A stretch of 64,000 nucleotides of DNA. Origin: Theobroma cacao. Lineage: Eukaryota; Streptophyta; Magnoliopsida; Malvales; Malvaceae. Made by a program: the position numbers and the translations under genes. Under the pieces are notes generated by a model. The model was not told the DNA's origin, did no database searches, and worked only from the letters and a program-made list of their open reading frames with translations. Of the stretch, positions 1 through 13,176 are shown piece by piece (positions within the stretch are counted from its first letter, which is position 1; each line of letters opens with the position of its first letter). Location of the stretch: the NCBI RefSeq assembly GCF_000208745.1, contig NC_030852.1, forward strand, positions 18,538,452 through 18,602,451, in the 5' to 3' direction.

Positions 1-810
1 TATTAACCAATTAAATTGAAAATTTATTAGTAAAAATGCGTAATCTTACCTCCGGATCATTTCTCAAGCTTGGATCTATCTTAAATGAGCTCCCAATGGC
101 ATTTAAGGGTTTAAGGTTCAAAAAAGGTAGGGAGAGAATGAGAGAAAAAGCTGAGAGAAAGAAATAGGCTAGAATGCCTGTTGACCCCTTTTTATTTTTG
201 CCTTTCCTCTCTGATGTATCGATACATTTGCTCTTATTTCGAATAAATGTATCGATACATTTCAAGCAAAATGGTCCCGGTTACTCTTTGCTTCAAATTT
301 ATCAATACATGTTCATTTTTAGCCCAGTCTATCAATACATTTTTGAATGCATTGATACAATTCCTCTTGTAGGCCTTGCATTGTTCATCCTATCATGAAT
401 GTATCGATACATTTGACAATGTATCGATACATTTTCTGCTGTAATTAGTTTCAAGCCTTTCTAATTGCCAAAAATCCAACTTAACACCCGAATTCCATTC
501 CCTATTAATCTTATACCTCAAATAACTCATATAATTCAAAATCCTCGTACATATGTTTTCAAACATGCATCAAATTAAATCAAATCCTCAACTTATAGGA
601 TTAATTCATTATTTTCATCGATATTTACCTTAATGGCATACTTAGATGTTAAAGTGCCAAACATCTACACAATTTCATCAAGGATCTTAATTTACACCCA
701 CATTCATAGTCATTTAGCCATAAACATATTCATCATCAAAACTTAAATAACTCCTCAAATCACTTGGCCAACATCATGTATAGGCCATATCAAAAATCAA
801 GGATGTCACA
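1..810 (-). mobile_element. 3' LTR of Ty3/gypsy-type element A1 (truncated by window edge)
   Basis: On the minus strand this LTR starts at 810 with TGTGACATCC and runs leftward past the window edge. It is homologous to 6590-7382, the 5' LTR of the same element. A purine-rich tract lies just outside it at 811-823. Short ORF-like readings here (VSIH and CIDT repeats) are translations of the TATCGATA palindromes, not protein. The LTR start, polypurine tract and paired LTR are visible in the sequence; placement in Ty3/gypsy rests on the typical TGTGACATCC start and GGGTCGTGACA end. Confidence 0.85.
203..434. repeat. Palindrome cluster in LTR-A (3' LTR copy)
   Basis: Intact copies of TGTATCGATACA are centred at 220.5, 253.5, 405.5 and 425.5. 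Degenerate copies (ATCAATAC or ATTGATAC) are centred at 303.5, 333.5 and 353.5. The spacings 333.5/353.5 and 405.5/425.5 are 20 bp. See the matching clusters at 6791-6995 and 12525-12853. Confidence 0.9.
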
Positions 811-823
811 TTCTCCCCTCTTT
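811..823 (-). other. Polypurine tract of element A1
   Basis: Read on the minus strand this is AAAGAGGGGAGAA directly before the LTR start TGTGACATCC. It is the expected plus-strand primer site of an LTR retrotransposon and fixes the orientation of element A1 as minus. Confidence 0.85.
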
Positions 824-3800
824 ATAGAAAATTCATCCTCGAATTTTGCTCAATCCAAGTAATGACCTTTAACGTATTTGCAAGCATTTTCAATGTTGAA
901 TAATTCAAACATCACATAAAATCAAGCTTAACCTAAGTGTGCTGCATCATTCCATGAATGTGCATCATCAATAGAAACCTTGAGCTTTGATCATATTCAT
1001 TGATATACATTGGGTCATATCAAATGGTCCACAAGTATACATAACAATTATTACCATAATTCAATACAAAATCATTGTGCGTATGCGTAATTAGTTCATA
1101 TTTCGGACATGTCTTGCTTTGCAATCACAAAGTAATAATTTCTGTCCTCAAAATTTTACATCTCGAAACACATCAATGCTCTGTTAAACTTCTAAACTTA
1201 AAATCATCAGTCTAGTCAAATTTATCAAATCCATATAATAATCTCTGAGAGATTCCACAATCTAGCTATTAGCTTTTGGCGTATTCTTGAGCATGCACAT
1301 CATGAGCTCGTTCTTAAATCCTGATCTAAGGTGTTTTTTGCAGCCTTTCCCAAGACCAATCAATAATGATGTCCCCTTTTTTAATTAGCACATACATAGG
1401 GGAAGCATTCAAGTGGAGTTGCAATCAAATCATCAAAGAAGTCACCCAGCCTTTAAGTAATTCACATGTCTCATTAACCAATAAGGGCCTTGGCCATTTC
1501 TCCACTGTTTCCATTTACTATGGTCTACTCGTACCCCACCTTTAGACATCACATATTTTTTGAGAGCCAATATTGATCATCAAACTCATATCAGGGACTT
1601 GACATATATCAGTGCTCTTTAAACCCAAAATGTCATCCATAAGCACAATTACAATCTCATTTAATTGTCCCTTCTGACTCACAAATCATAGCTTCAAATG
1701 CGATGGATTATAATCCAATATTTACCTTATCTTTATCAGGCAATCCTTTGCCTTCATGTGCCCTACATCCATAGGCACATCAATACCGGAACATCGTCCA
1801 GTCTACATATTGGCAAGAAATCATTGCCTCAAAACCACAATCTTGTATATTTTCCTTACAGTGAATCCAATGTTGCACAACATATTAGTCCAACGCTCCA
1901 ACATTCGTACAAATTCATTAGCTCCTTGAGCTTTAACATTTTCCACTTCGAGAGAAACTTCTCAAACTACCTCATCAAGGCCATTCATAGAATGGATACA
2001 AGTCCGTAATGTGTGGTTCAATGCCTAAAGCAGTGACCATACAATTTTAAGGTTCCATTATTATCCATTGGTCACAGTTTCCATTGCAAGTGTATACTTA
2101 TATACTACTTGACTATTCATAAGCCACTCATGGCCATCTAGATTCATCCTCTTGATTAGGCTCAATATTATCTTATCAGATATATCTTTCACCCTGGTAA
2201 TCAGCCTTGTTATCTAGGCTCATATCTGAAATCTCAATTAGATTCATTGATCAAGAAAATCTCGAGAAGCTCATCCAAAATAGAGTTACCCATCAAACAC
2301 ATGTGAAAAAGCGATCTTCCCTGGATAGTATCAAATATTTGTTTCATCATAACAAATACGTTTAGTGATAAAATCACTAAAGCCATATCAATGTCATCGT
2401 CTAATGCCGAAGCCACTAACAAAATATCAGTCATAGGGCAGGAATCTTCGCTCTACCAAACTCGCATATTACACACCATCATTCTTCCCAAAAAGCCAGC
2501 ACTTAATTTGTTGCGGTGGGGTTTAAGCTTTGAGCATAAGGTCACGCTTATACTATAACCACCAATACTTTACTCGAGATATGCTCATTCAAACCACAAT
2601 CACTAAATTAGGGAATTTCTAAACATATCTCAAATTTGAGTTGTAAACTTAATATCATAGTTTCTTAAAATTCAAAATCATTTTCGAGTATGTTAGTCAT
2701 TAAGAATATCACTCATAATTCAAATTTCAATCGAGCCACTCAACTTGAGTACATCTTTCCATCAAATCTCCACTTTGTGGCTAACATCTTCAACAGAAAT
2801 CTATTTGAGGATTTGAAATCAAAGGCTTATTTTCAAAGCCATTCATAACTTCAGCAATTCCACTCCTACTCAAGAGCATTTCAGCTCATTGGTCCCAATG
2901 AACATTGTTATCAAATCTCCCAAAGCATCTATATTTTTCCTTACAATTCGGAAAATCAAATCATTCGTAATAGCAATCTAATGCGTTTGGCACAGAAATC
3001 CATATTATCAAATCCGTTTAGGTGTCTTGGTCTTAATCTAGACTATATAAGACTTATATACATATTCCATCAATCAACACAAACCCATCTATGGGATATA
3101 CTTTTTCCCACATCATAAACACATTGATTCATAACTTATAAAACTCCACAAATACACTCACATATTCAATAAGCTTCCGATAATCAATTCAGGTAATGCA
3201 TAATTTACAAAACTTGCTTTCCTTTGCAAGTACTTACCTCAAAACATCAGTTCGATCTATACACTCCACACTTTATATGGTATGTCAAAATCATCTTCTA
3301 AGCATATTTGAATGCTAATTAATCATACACCTTATCATCATAATAACTAGTACAGCTTAGTCAGGCAATCATTCCCAAATATTTATCATCCTCGAATCAT
3401 CAAATTGTAAATCCTTCAATTGTTGAATTTCACAATCACATGGCTACCTTCATGTATTCAATGTCCTTAATAATTTGAAATGGGCATTCGGTGACAAGTC
3501 CTCTTATGGCCTACACTATAACCTCTCTTTCTACATTAACTTTTATGCATTATTTAATGTAGTCAATCATGCCCACTCAGTGAAACTTAAGCCCATCTTT
3601 GGAGCTAATTTGCTTATTAGCCTCGTTAAGTCATGACCATATGTCATTTATGATAAACATCAAGGCTTGCCCTTTGGCTAATTCACGTAACTATAGCTTT
3701 AGGTCGATCGTCCATAATCCCAAACACAAAACGACCAAGCATTAACATACTGCACTTTTCTCAATGCATATCCAAATATTCAAATTGCTGTCAAAGGCAT

Positions 3801-4159
3801 TCAAGCTATTTTCTTTAACACGTCATCCAAATCAAGTGGACCTAATAGTCCCACCTAATCCATCATGACCAGAAGTTGTAAGGCTCATTCCCATTAACAT
3901 TTCCTTAGGAGCATCTTGCCCCAAAATCCTTTTAATGATGGCTCGTCCCTCAGAGTAGCATCCTTACTCAAACTAGAGCATCACTATGTCCAATGTTCAT
4001 ACCCCAATGTTAGCAGGGTAGGCTTGTTAAGGACTTAGGAGTTCGTGCAACCTCTTGCTCATAATTAGTGCTGCAGTCACCAACCATGAACAAGACTCTA
4101 CACTAATCCCGATACTCTGTTAATAAACACAAATGTACATAGGACACTTTAACCTAGGT
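811..4159 (-). mobile_element. Internal region of element A1, no readable gag-pol
   Basis: About 3.35 kb lies between the polypurine tract and the primer-binding site. I see no reading frame with protease, reverse transcriptase, RNase H or integrase motifs on either strand; the longest open frames are about 100 codons or less and show no motif. This is either a non-coding derivative with large LTRs (LARD-like) or an internal region eroded beyond recognition. Elements of this kind need proteins supplied in trans by a relative. Confidence 0.65.
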
Positions 4160-4171
4160 GCTCTGATACCA
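4160..4171 (-). other. Primer-binding site of element A1 (initiator Met tRNA type)
   Basis: On the minus strand this reads TGGTATCAGAGC, the standard plant retrotransposon site complementary to the 3' end of initiator Met tRNA. It is separated from the LTR end (TGACA at 4176) by a 4-nt spacer. It proves that 4176-7382 is the 5' LTR. Confidence 0.92.
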
Positions 4172-4655
4172 TTTTTGTCACGACCCAAATCGAGGGGTCC
4201 ATGACTAGCACACGAGCCTAACAAGCAAGCCCACTAGACCCGAGCAAGCCTTAGAGTTCACAATCATATAACTCAAATGCCAAGGCATTTATAATAAAAA
4301 ATTTGTAACAATTTCAAATATATTACATTATCCCTAGCTCACAATCCATACAACTATACATAAGGCCATACATTGGTCGTCAAGTCACGTTTATACGTAA
4401 CGACTCTTATACACAAATTCATATGGCACGTCGTGCCTAACATACTTTACAAGCTAATCAAACTAGATGGCTGAAGGCCCACACAGACTCAGCAGAGTAC
4501 ACGTTAGGAAGGAGACCTACTGGATGCCAATTATGTGTCCTTCCAACTGACAACACTCGCCATGTAACCCCATAGCTTCTCTTATCTGCACATGGTGCAA
4601 TAGGGGGGTAAGTCATCTAATACTTAGTGAAAGGATGCTGTCACAACATAATATT

Positions 4656-4658
<3 letters not shown>

Positions 4659-4690
<32 letters not shown>
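4659..4690. repeat. (AT)n microsatellite
   Basis: An uninterrupted TA dinucleotide run inside the A1 5' LTR. Confidence 0.9.
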
Positions 4691-4693
<3 letters not shown>

Positions 4694-6790
4694 CATATCT
4701 AGGCCTACATAGCGATTATATATTCATATTCAAACATCTCCAATTCAAAATTACGACGATCATCTTAATATCCTACATGCATAATTTATCATAGTCAAAC
4801 TCGCAGGATCACATATCAACGGCGTATGATATCCATAAATTTCCAAGTTCTATGTCCTCACAACAAATCATATCAATTCAACGGTTATCCTTAAAGCTAT
4901 TATCATTAAACTACACTTCATAGGCACACCTTAGTTGCTGAGTACAACCTCGAATCCCATTTACAAACAATTGCTTATTCCAAGGCATTCCATTAGAAAT
5001 CATTCACAATCAGTCACCACCATTTCATATTCAACTTAGATCATGCCATCTCTGATGCATGTCATCATAGTCAAACTAAATCAAATGAGTGGTCTAGCCT
5101 TGGACACAGTAAGATCACACACGGTGGCCAATCGGTGGAGAATCAAATCATACTAAGGGTAAAGCCATTGACAAAGAAGCAGATCACTCGCATGCCGAAG
5201 CAACTGGCGGAGAATAGAGCACACAAATGTTGAAGCAACAGGTGGAGAATCAAATCACGCACAATGCTAGAGCAACTGATAAAGAATCATATCATCAATT
5301 AAAGTAATCTCTCGACGTTGACATCACCTAGAGCAATCTCAACAGATGGCATCAAAGCACTGCAAATGAAAATCATAGGCTGGATTAGTGCCACAATCCC
5401 TGCTTACCACCATCCTCGTAGGCATATAAAAAGTCACAGGGCTTGGGACTCTACTCCACCTCAAGTCAAATCAATGTTTGAAATTTATCCTTCAGACAGA
5501 ACGTAAATCCACAAGTCAACCTATCGTGCTTGTAACATTCCATTTGTCCACATCAAATCATATTTCAATTTCATCGAGCTTCATTTATCTATAAGCTCGG
5601 TATAATTCTAAATGCTTTCAAATCTCTAAGGCATTGTCAAACAAAACATTGTCTATCTCTAGGCCCTCATGCCCATAACCTCACATGTTAATTCATCATA
5701 TTCAATCAAATTAATCGTGGCTTAACAACCTTACACTTATTCTCTATCAACCATAATTATGTAGGCATTCACACATAAATCATATCCATAAGCAGTCATG
5801 GCTCTTCAACCTCGCATACTTAACATCACTTCAATCGTTGCGCCATTAACCCAAGTACATATTATGCCTATATTCCCAATAGGCAGTCCATTCACTATAA
5901 TTTGGCATAGTCCTTAACTTATAATTCGTATCACACCATGGGTAGGCCTTTTACTCTAGGGCCTCCATACCATGGGTTTCAGCACAATGCCACCATATGG
6001 CTCACCAAAAATCACACAAACACAGATTTCCTATCTCAGATAACTAATTAGCCTAGGCATTAACCTCTAGCCACACAATCATGTTCGCTCTCTAGCCTAA
6101 GCACATACCTTTAGGCAAACATACCTATGTGCGCACACACACACACACATATATACATATACATATTAATTCTCTAGCCTAGGCATTTCTCATCTAGGCA
6201 TACACACAACATTTAAGTACCACGGCAGTGCATGCATTATGTGAAATGCATCACATGCATTTAATTAAATCCTACTCACCTTGACAATTGAAAGCACGTT
6301 GCAATCAATCTTGACCTTTAGCCTCCAATCGTCCTCTAGCTCAAAAATGCATCAATAGCCTCCATTCTCCCCTTAAACACATCAAAACATCAAAATCATA
6401 ATTATTTCTTAGCTTTCAAAAATATCCCAACTTTTCCAAAATAACCAATTCAATATATATGCTCAATCTTTCAACAAATGAGCTAAATCTTTACCTTATA
6501 AGCTAGGTTGCCCAAATCTAGGGTCCAAGTCTCCAATGAACTTAAGGGGAGAGAGTTTGACCAAATCTGAAAATATTTGAATCTGAGGTTATTAACCGAT
6601 TAAATTAAAAATTAATTGGTAAAAATGCGTAATCTTACCTCCAAATTGTTTCCCAAGCTTAGATCTAGCTCAAATGGCTCCAAGTGGCATTTAGGGGTTA
6701 AAAAGGGTAGAGAGAAAATGAGAGAAAGAGCTGACAAAAAGAAATAGGGTAGAATGCCCATTGACCCCTTTTTATTTTTGCCTTTTCTCT

Positions 6791-6995
6791 CTAATGTATC
6801 GATACATTTGGCAATGTATTGATTCAGTTCTGGCAAAATGGTCCCGGGTGTTTCTATTTCAAAGGTATTAATACATTTGGACAATGTATCGATACATGTT
6901 CATCTTTAGCCCAATCTATCGATATATTCTTGAATGTATCGATACAATTCCTCCTGTATGCCTTGCATTGTTCATCCAATCATGAATGTATCAAT
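6791..6995. repeat. Palindrome cluster in LTR-A (5' LTR copy)
   Basis: Palindrome centres at 6800.5/6820.5, 6870.5/6890.5 and 6920.5/6940.5 form three pairs, each 20 bp apart, plus a single one at 6992.5. The members vary (TGTATCGATACA, GTATTAATAC, CTATCGATAT), but the spacing is constant. Confidence 0.9.
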
Positions 6996-7382
6996 ACATT
7001 TTCCCTTGTAAGTAGTTTCAAGCCTTTTCTAACTGCCAAAAATCTAACTTAACACCCGAATTTCATTCCCTATTAATCTCATACCTCAAATAACTCATAT
7101 AATTCAAAATCCTCATACATATGTCCTCAAGCATGCATCAAATTAAATCAAATCCTCAACCTGTAGGATTACTTCATCATTTTCAGCTATAGTTACCTTA
7201 ATGGCATACTTAGATGTCAAAGTGCCAAACATCTACAAAATTTCATCAAGGATCTTAATTTACACCCACATTCATAGTCATTTACCCCCTAGACATATTG
7301 ATATTCATCAAAACTTAAAGAACTCCTTAAATCACTTAGCCAACATCATGTATAGGCTCTATAAAAAATTAAGGGTGTTACA

Positions 7383-7653
7383 TATGGTGTCTTATCAACT
7401 GATTTGGTAGGAACTTGGTTCAGTATGCCAGTAGCAGTTTCTATGGCATATCCCTAAAAAAATATAAGAAAATCTACATGACTCATCATGGATAAAACCA
7501 TGTCTAACAATGTTTGATTATTTCTCTCAAACACCCCATTGTGTTATGGAGTCCTTGGAAGAGTCCATTGTGTGAAAATCCTGTTCTCTTTTAGATAATC
7601 TTGAAACTCTTAGCTAAGATATTCACTTCCTCGATCAAATCTAAGAGTGAGAA
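7383..7653 (-). pseudogene. Ty1/copia integrase C-terminal fragment (copia-1)
   Basis: Read on the minus strand from 7653, this encodes LTLRFDRGSEYLS, then an HNGVFERNNQTLLDM segment, then GYAIETATGILNQVPTKS. That is the second catalytic Asp region, the catalytic Glu region and the C-terminal part of a copia integrase. In-frame stops are present. It continues the frame of the fragment at 13177-14210; the two halves are separated by a nested solo LTR at 7654-13171 with duplicated GAGAA. The rest of pol (RT, RNase H) would lie to the left but is displaced by element A1 and is not in the window. The element is dead. Confidence 0.9.
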
Positions 7654-9300
7654 TGTCACAACCCAAACCCGAGGGCCCTGACCGGCATGAGAGCCTAACA
7701 AGCAAGCCCACTATATCCGAGTAAGCCTCAGAATTCTTATTCAAACATACATAGGCCAAGGGATTCAATAATAAAATATTCATAATAAATTCAAACATAT
7801 ATACATTATTTCTGGCACATAAATACTCAGCGAAGTGACCAAAGTGGAAAACCTACTAGATGCCAAAATTGGTCTATTACTGGACGACCTTACTACATAA
7901 CTTTGTGGCTTATTTATCTACACATGATATACAAATGGGTGAATACTATAATATTCAGTGAGCGGTGTAGATAAACAAACTCATATATGTTTATATAAAA
8001 TATATGCACATTTCGTGTAACTATATGTTATAGTAAACATCTCCAAATACAAGCATATCATTATCCCTAAATCTCCAATATGAAGGCATATAATCATCCT
8101 CAATGTCTCTAAAGGTCATCACATATATCATTAGGCTTACCCTCGAAGCCGATCAAATTTATTCAAATCATTCTTCATTACACGCTCTAGTCGTCGAAGT
8201 ATCATATCAGAATCATATCACATTTATCTAAGCCTCTCCATGGCTGTCTCACATCATATTCAAATCAAATCAATGAGTGTTCCTCCCCTGGACATAGTTA
8301 GATCACGCACGGTGGCCAACTGGTGGAGAATCAAATCATGCTCAAGGTAAAGTTGATGGCGAAGAAACAGATCACGCGCAAGCTAAAAGCAATTAGCAAA
8401 AAACAAATCACACGCAGCACCAAAGCAGCTGACAGAGTACAAATCATCGAAAAAAGTAATCTCTTGACGTCAACATCACCCCGAAGTAATCTTAATAGAT
8501 GGCTTCAAAGCACTGTAGGTAGGAATCACACGTGGGATTAGTGCCACTGTCCCTGCTTACCCCTATCCTTGCAGGTACACAAATAGTCACAAGGGGACAA
8601 AAATCCACTCATTTAAAAATTAGATCAACGTCCAAAATTCATTCCCTGAATGGAACACAAGTCCATAAACAAAGCCATTATGCCTTTATCATTCACATTT
8701 TTCCTTTTCAAACCACAAATTACATTTGTCGAGCTTCAATCGTCTTAAGGTTGATTAAGTTCTAAGAGCCTCTAAGTTTCCAAGGCATCATTCAATCAAA
8801 TCATCTCAACATATCAACCTAGGGTAATCTGCTCCTAGGGGTTCATCATAGCCTCTAGACATCCTTGTCTAGGCACACACAGCATAGGCCACCCATGTGG
8901 CTCACATCACAAAATTCACATATACACATATACACATATATTTTTCTTTAGCCTAGGTTCATTCGTCTAGGGATACATATTTCTTTATAATACCATGGCA
9001 ACACACTTATAGTGCGCTATGCATTACGTGCATTTAACTTAAATCCCACTCACTGTGAAAATAGGAGGCACCCACTGCCAAGCTTTGATCCTTATCGTCC
9101 AATTATCATTTAGCTTGCCAATGAGTTAATTTAACTTTGTTTCCCATTTCAAATACATCAAAGCATCAAAAGATTAATTGTTCCTAGCTTTCAAAAAATG
9201 CTAGCTCTTCACACAATTAACTAAAAATCCAACTCTTTAAGCTTAAATCCTTCATTAATGAGCTAAACCCATTTCGTGGAAGCCAAATTGAAAGAGTCTT

Positions 9301-12240
9301 TGTCAAGCCTGACCTTATAAAATACTTACCATGTCATTCATGTGGTTGACAATATGCTTGCATACTTAGAAAGCCCCGAAAATTCGTCAAAAGAGGGTAG
9401 TGTACCTAGTGGTGCAACTAAGTTGAATTAAGCCTCAAACTAGTCCAAATAGAGATTTTAAGATGAAATTGAGAATTTTAAAACTCCAGAATTACTTAAA
9501 ATGGTGATTCGGAGTTCGAGGATCGATTTGGAGTCAAATTAGAATTTTCATGATCTAGGGGTAAAATGGTCATTTTGCCACTCGAGGTTAAGATGTGAAT
9601 GTTGGAAGATGTTTTTGATCAAGATTGACTATTTATAACATAATTTGAGTTTGAGAACTGAAAAAATTCTAATTTCAACATTTTTTCGAGCATAAGGGTA
9701 AAATAGTCATTTTGCCACCTTAGGGGCAAAATTATAATTTTACACCACCCAACACTTGTCCAGCATATGAATTTCACCCATTATTATTATGGATAATTGA
9801 TAAAATTTATGTGGTGGAGAGAGATTGCTTAATGAGTAAGAATGACACATGGACCAATGGAATGGTGACATGTGTCAAATTCTCATCCATTTATTAATTT
9901 CCTTATAAATTAGCATAAAATCAGCCTATTTCTCTTCATTATGGCCGGCCAAAGGAAGAACAAAGGAAGAAAAGAAGAACAAAAACCATAGGTGGAAAAA
10001 TTCAAGGGAAAAGTGTGAAAATTCAAGGAAACAAGTGAAAAAAGGTAAGATTTTTCAATTCTAGCTTGTGATCTACCTTTCCCATACATTCTTTAGCATT
10101 TTCCATGGTTGAATAACATGGTTTCATGATGGGTCTCTTGCTGGCCGGACATGGGGGGAGAAGTTTTGATACTTGATTTGGTTAGATTTTAAGATATTTT
10201 AGTGTTTTTAATTAGTTCATGATGTGTAGCATGAAAAACCAACAAGAAAAATTCATTTTCTCCCATCACCCATCATTGGCTGAATTCTCCATGTGGATTA
10301 TTGATAATTATTTTGATTTTATTTCAAGTGAATTGATGCGGAAATGATGAATTATGATGAGAAAATCGAGTAGGAAAAATCATAGTGTTGATGCACTCAC
10401 CATGGCTGAAATTTCTAAAAGAAAATGTGAAGATAATTTTGCTAAAATTTATGTTATTTGACTTGTGTTTGATGGTTTGGAGAATTGGAAGAAAAAATGG
10501 AGTTAATTGGAATTGAATTGGACATATTGGCTAATTAATCGAGTGATAGATCGAATTAGGCTAATATCGTTTTATTTAGGTACACAATTGAATTTGTGTA
10601 AAACACCATGTTTGGACGATAATCCGAACAATTTGCATTCCATTTCATGCATCCATATAGTTTTATAACGATTTAGCACCAATGTGGTAAATTGCTTGAT
10701 TTTGCATTATGTCTAGGTGGTGAATCCTCCGATAAAGGCAAAGAAATTGTACCCGAGGATCGATAGTCAGAGTACTTTAAAATTTTGACTTTTGAAATAG
10801 TGAGTAACCTTATCATCATCTTAATTATCTAAAGTGGTCTTTTAATTCGATTTTGTGAATGTTATGGAAAATGAGTTTAAATGGTTAATTTTTAGGTTTT
10901 ATAAACAAAATGTGTTTAAATGAAATGATTTTATAAATTGACTTGAAATTGAATGATGGCTTTGAAATAGAGTAATCGAAGACCATTTGATGTATTGTGA
11001 ATTTAGGGTTCTAATTGATTGGCTTATGGCAATATTGGCATGAATGGCTGAATTGGTATTTGTGTTGACAATGTATAAACTGTTGTTTGCCTTGATAGGC
11101 TGGATAATGATAAAATTGCCATGTCATGCTGTTGAATTTTTATTTTATGGTGGGTTTAGCTTGCTGCAGTGGGCGGGTTCTATGGACCAGCCTATTAGAG
11201 GGGAATGAAATTCGATTATATATGTACCTTCGTCGGAGAGGCGCGTAGGGTATCTCCTGAGGCATGGTTAGAGTTCACGTCACGCCGAACCACCTCGTGA
11301 TGATAAACTCCGCTAACGCCAAGGAACGACTATGTTTTTCAAACTAAAAATATGTTTATGTTTATACAAAACTTTTTAACAACCTTGGCGGACTCGGTTA
11401 AATGCCTCGGCCAAGGTATTCCTGAGAATGATGTTGGCAAGAGTCAAGCTTTTAAGATACTCATAAGCCATGTTGATTATTTAAATGAAATGAATATTTA
11501 TGTTATGAAGTACATATTGCGATGGAATATTTTATTCATCTCCATTTACTCGACTTTAGATATTTTTTATGATGTTTGTTTACTCACTGGGATTATATAA
11601 TCTCACCACCCTCCTTTCCACCCATTTCAGGCTCAAAATAGGCTATAGATAGCTGATTTCACCGAGGCTACCATTGGGTTTGCATCCTCCAAACTGTAGG
11701 TTCATAGTCTCCCTTACTTTTCGTTATTCGGGGGCCCATGGTTATTGTAAATTAAGTTAAATACTTTGGTTATCTGCATTACAGTATGTATGAATTTATT
11801 CTACTTTTACGCTACAAAAATTATTTACCGATAACTCTATAAATATTATTTTATAAGAAAATAGAATATTTTATTGAATATTTTTATTATATTCAAATAG
11901 TCATAATTTCATTTTAAATGAAGATTTTATACTTTTAAACTTATTTTTTATTATGAATTATGTGTTTTGTACTCACATACTACATTTTTAGCTGGTTTCA
12001 AAATTTTCAAGGAAAAATGACCAAAATGCCTCTGTGAGACAGAAATCAACTTTTTATTGTTTTAAGTTGGAATAGCTTAAAATCTTTTAGAACATGATAT
12101 TTGGCAACGGTTACTCACATGGGAAATGAGAAACTAATATTAAAGCCTTACGAGGTTCCGGTTGACATTTCTGGTAATGAGTGTCGATCGGGACACCGCG
12201 GCTGTTATCACTGGCTCGAGGCAAGTACCGGGTCGTGACA
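9301..12240 (+). mobile_element. Solo LTR of family B, short form (B1)
   Basis: Starts TGTCAAGCCTG and ends GGGTCGTGACA, 2940 bp. It is flanked by GTCTT at 9296-9300 and 12241-12245. Homologous copies are at 28432-31361 (part of a longer LTR) and 34469-37408 (opposite strand, also 2940 bp). There are no coding motifs. It sits inside solo LTR A2, so it is younger than A2, which is younger than copia-1. Confidence 0.93.
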
Positions 12241-12524
12241 GTCTTAGCTCTAAATTCCCCAATCCAAGCCAAAGAGGGGAAAATACCAAATCTAGAGAAA
12301 ATCAAATTTCTTAGCATTAACCAATTAAATTGGAAAATAATCAGAAAAAACGTTAAATCTTACCTCCAAGATGCTTTCCCAAGCTCCAATGGCTTCAAGC
12401 GGCTCAGAAAATCAACTTGGGGGTTAGGGTTTTAGTTTTCTAGAGAGAAAAAGGAAAAAAAAGAGTTAAGAGAAAAGGATAGAGTGAAATGGCCTGAACC
12501 CCTTTTTATTTTTGCCTTTCTTCT

Positions 12525-12853
12525 CTAATGTATCGATACATTTTGGCAATGTATCGATACATTTACCCTAATTTTGAATGAATGTATCGATACATTGGGG
12601 CAATGTATCGATGAGTTTTTGGCAAAATGCTCCTTGCCCAACATGTATCGATACACATGGGAAATGTATCGATACTTTTCCCCCTAGGTGCTCTCTACAT
12701 CAAATGTATCGATACATTTGGGCAATACATGTTCATCTTTGGCCAAATCTATTGATACATTCTCAAATGTATCAATAGAATATTCTTCTTTGGGCTTTTA
12801 TTGTTCATCCTGCCATGAATGTATCGATACATTTGGGGTATGTATCAATACTT
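12525..12853. repeat. Palindrome cluster in LTR-A (A2 copy)
   Basis: Centres pair as 12534.5/12555.5, 12588.5/12609.5, 12649.5/12670.5, 12753.5/12773.5 and 12825.5/12846.5, each 20 or 21 bp apart. One palindrome at 12710.5 has only a half-site at the expected partner position. The core is TGTATCGATACA with variants. Confidence 0.92.
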
Positions 12854-13176
12854 TCACATCTATAGGTAGTTTTAAGCTTCCCAAAAACTCCAAAAATCCA
12901 AGTTTAACACTCTGATATTATTCTTGGTTGATATTACACCTTAAATCATTTAGTTAACTCAATCCCATACACATAAATTCATAAACATAACATCAAACCT
13001 TCATCAAAACCTCAAATTATGGATTTATCACATATTTCCTCAAATTTGCCTAAGTGTCAATATATAAACTCTCAAACACTTGGCATAGATATCATATCAT
13101 CAAAGTCTTCAAGACTCCACATATTTCATAAATCATTCTTAGTCTACATCAAAAACATTGGGGGTATTACAGAGAA

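Larger units (their letters stand above)
4176..7382 (-). mobile_element. 5' LTR of element A1 (3207 bp)
   Basis: On the minus strand this begins TGTAACACCC at 7382 and ends GGTCGTGACA at 4176, next to the primer-binding site. At 3.2 kb it is almost as long as the internal region. It contains an (AT)n run near 4659-4690, a short (AC)n run near 6131-6150, and a TATCGATA palindrome cluster 380-590 nt from its 5' end. Its right edge abuts a decayed copia integrase, so A1 inserted into that copia element. Confidence 0.88.
7654..13171 (-). mobile_element. Solo LTR of family A (A2), interrupted by solo LTR B1
   Basis: The left end is TGTCACAACCC at 7654 and the right end is GGTATTACA at 13171. The flanking 5-bp duplication GAGAA lies at 7649-7653 and 13172-13176. 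No internal region is present, so this is a solo LTR left by LTR-LTR recombination. Without the B1 insertion and its duplicated 5 bp it is about 2.57 kb, shorter than the A1 LTR. It lies within the integrase of copia-1. Confidence 0.92.

Noticed and set aside
174..398. Open frame with VSIH, CIDT and YQYI repeats (also at 6612-7052 and 12578-12915)
   Set aside because: It is the translation of TATCGATA palindromes inside LTR-A. The frame differs between copies and no protein feature is present.
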